DNA of 32,987 nt from Competibacteraceae bacterium UBA6584 (GTDB taxonomy: Bacteria > Pseudomonadota > Gammaproteobacteria > Competibacterales > Competibacteraceae). The position numbers and the translations under genes were made by a program. Positions 31,989-32,987 of this stretch are shown in pieces; position 1 is the stretch's first letter, and each line of letters begins with the position of its first letter. The stretch covers positions 1 to 32,987 of the forward strand of contig DJIW01000014.1 of NCBI GenBank assembly GCA_002433805.1. The letters run 5' to 3'. The notes under the pieces were generated by a model. The model was not told where the DNA came from. It made no database searches and saw only the letters and a list, made by a program, of their open reading frames with translations.

Positions 31989-32987
31989 TCTTGAAATTCC
32001 GTTGCGCCAGCACGACATCGAGCGCGAATAACAGTTTCTTTCGAGCGGCTCGATCATTGAAGCCTACATCGAGCGCTCGGCGGAGCATCGCCTGATTGAG
32101 GACCGCGTTGGATGTCGCAGCGTCGGATTTAAGGGTGTCATAGACAAACTCGGCAATCGGACGCCTCGACAGAAGATCTTCATATTCAAAACTGGAAAAA
32201 CCGCTCATTCCTAATCGGGAAACGGTCCGCGCGGCCAGGCTGTTCTTGGGCAGGCGCGTGCTGATCACGACATCAAGAAGCGCGAGCATCCCATATAAGA
32301 TACCCGAGAGCGATACGCCTCCCGACGCGCGCCAGCCCCAATTGATCGGATTTCGCGCGACCTCGCCGCCGGTATGGATAATCAATTGGCGTTGGAAGGA
32401 TGTATGACGTGGATCGCCGAGAAAACGGTGCTTCAGATCGCGCATTCGAACGGCCGTGCTGTTGGTGCTGTTGGTGCTGTTCGCGCTGATGATGGGCTCG
32501 CGGAGTTTTTGCAGAATCACTGTTCGGTCGGCATACGGTGTTTGCTGTGTTACGTAGCTCTGCCCGATACTGAAATTGGCTATTGAAGCAAATAGGCTTT
32601 CTTGCTGGATAAGCTGGAGGGTGTTAAATTTTTCGCCATTGGTCACGGTTTCAAACCAGTGGTGTTTCGGAAGATTCTCGGCGATATTTAGAAATTCGGG
32701 GGCGAGTATGTTGGTCGGGACATCACGCATGCTGGCGCCTTCGGTGCCTGACCGACCAATCTGATTGCCAAGATTGCCCGATAGCCGGGCGTCATAGGTA
32801 CTGCTCAGGATTTTATAGAAGAAAATTTCGGAGGCTTCGTTAAAACTGGCCAATCCTCCGGACAAGAACGACGCTTCGATCACGCACTCAGGGAACTGAG
32901 CGGTAAAATTTTGATCCAGCAAGATAGTTTCATGGACGATCTTGTAGGCATCGCACAATTCTTTGGCGCGCTTGGCATCGAGACAGC
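31975..32987 (-). CDS. Unknown protein, N-terminus beyond window edge
   Basis: At least 337 codons are visible; the frame stays open to the right edge (the residues before the TTG at 32958 read CLDAKRAKEL), so the true start lies outside. The protein looks soluble, with one hydrophobic helix (SGILYGMLALLDVVIS). It contains a short NSTNSTNST run and an aromatic stretch NPINWGWRASGG. I recognise no family. The upstream part is strikingly AT-rich (23 of 60 G+C at 32581-32640) against the adjacent GC-rich NuoM-like gene, which points to horizontal acquisition or a mobile region starting here. Confidence 0.7.
   Translation of the reverse strand, partial: CLDAKRAKELCDAYKIVHETILLDQNFTAQFPECVIEASFLSGGLASFNEASEIFFYKILSSTYDARLSGNLGNQIGRSGTEGASMRDVPTNILAPEFLNIAENLPKHHWFETVTNGEKFNTLQLIQQESLFASIANFSIGQSYVTQQTPYADRTVILQKLREPIISANSTNSTNSTAVRMRDLKHRFLGDPRHTSFQRQLIIHTGGEVARNPINWGWRASGGVSLSGILYGMLALLDVVISTRLPKNSLAARTVSRLGMSGFSSFEYEDLLSRRPIAEFVYDTLKSDAATSNAVLNQAMLRRALDVGFNDRAARKKLLFALDVVLAQRNFKINDG
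32456..32482 (-). repeat. Three 9-bp tandem units encoding Asn-Ser-Thr
   Basis: Three adjacent 9-base units (GTGCTGTTG twice on the plus strand, then one with a final C) encode NST NST NST in the unknown right-edge protein. A small in-frame slippage repeat. Confidence 0.7.

Noticed and set aside
1..32987. CRISPR array, tRNA or rRNA genes
   Set aside because: No regularly spaced direct repeats, no cloverleaf-like segments with the T-loop signature, and no rRNA-like sequence noticed by eye; short RNAs could be missed without a covariance search.

Overview
The window reads as a high-GC gammaproteobacterial chromosome segment. The taxon is an inference: gene types and codon bias would fit a lineage such as Competibacteraceae, but nothing here settles it. 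Most of it is a GC-rich core. Several patches are visibly AT-richer: the truncated genes at both ends, a toxin-antitoxin pair and an acetyltransferase gene. I see no rRNA, tRNA, CRISPR array or complete insertion sequence.

Left part (1-4150): a truncated unknown gene on the minus strand, about 550 bases without a convincing gene, an LpxR-type outer-membrane lipid A deacylase, and tail-to-tail with it a two-TM potassium channel with tandem RCK domains. The channel gene is divergent from a small Cys/His protein gene across a perfect 10-bp-arm palindrome. Signalling block (4421-9683): a CheB-CheR-coiled coil-PAS fusion and a PAS hybrid histidine kinase, probably co-transcribed. Next come a two-repeat DUF1508 protein and a full-length OvoA (5-histidylcysteine sulfoxide synthase with fused methyltransferase), which makes ovothiol. 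On the minus strand follow a small SDR and a lemA-TPM-TPM operon. Then alaA, a GlsB/YeaQ-type membrane protein, an unknown acidic protein, a lipoprotein, a 71-aa unknown, an AhpD-like protein and an LhgO-like FAD oxidase.

The most striking region is 21386-31988. A DabA protein (DUF2309, beta-carbonic-anhydrase-like zinc site intact) lies among three complex-I-antiporter-like membrane proteins that together carry four antiporter modules. The order is NuoM-like, DabA, NuoL/NuoM fusion, NuoM-like. The described DAB inorganic-carbon pump needs one DabA and one DabB; this locus is larger and contains an unusual fusion. In that fusion the NuoL half lacks the last core helices, and the NuoM half has an Arg in place of the TM7 Lys and a shifted TM5 Glu. 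A HigBA-type toxin-antitoxin pair with its own palindromic operator sits between dabA and the fusion gene, and a GNAT acetyltransferase sits between the fusion and the last NuoM-like gene. I infer a cation-gradient-driven CO2/bicarbonate accumulation complex that has collected two accessory insertions. No RuBisCO or carboxysome gene is in the window.

The right edge holds the 3' portion of an AT-rich gene of unknown function, tail-to-tail with the last NuoM-like gene.
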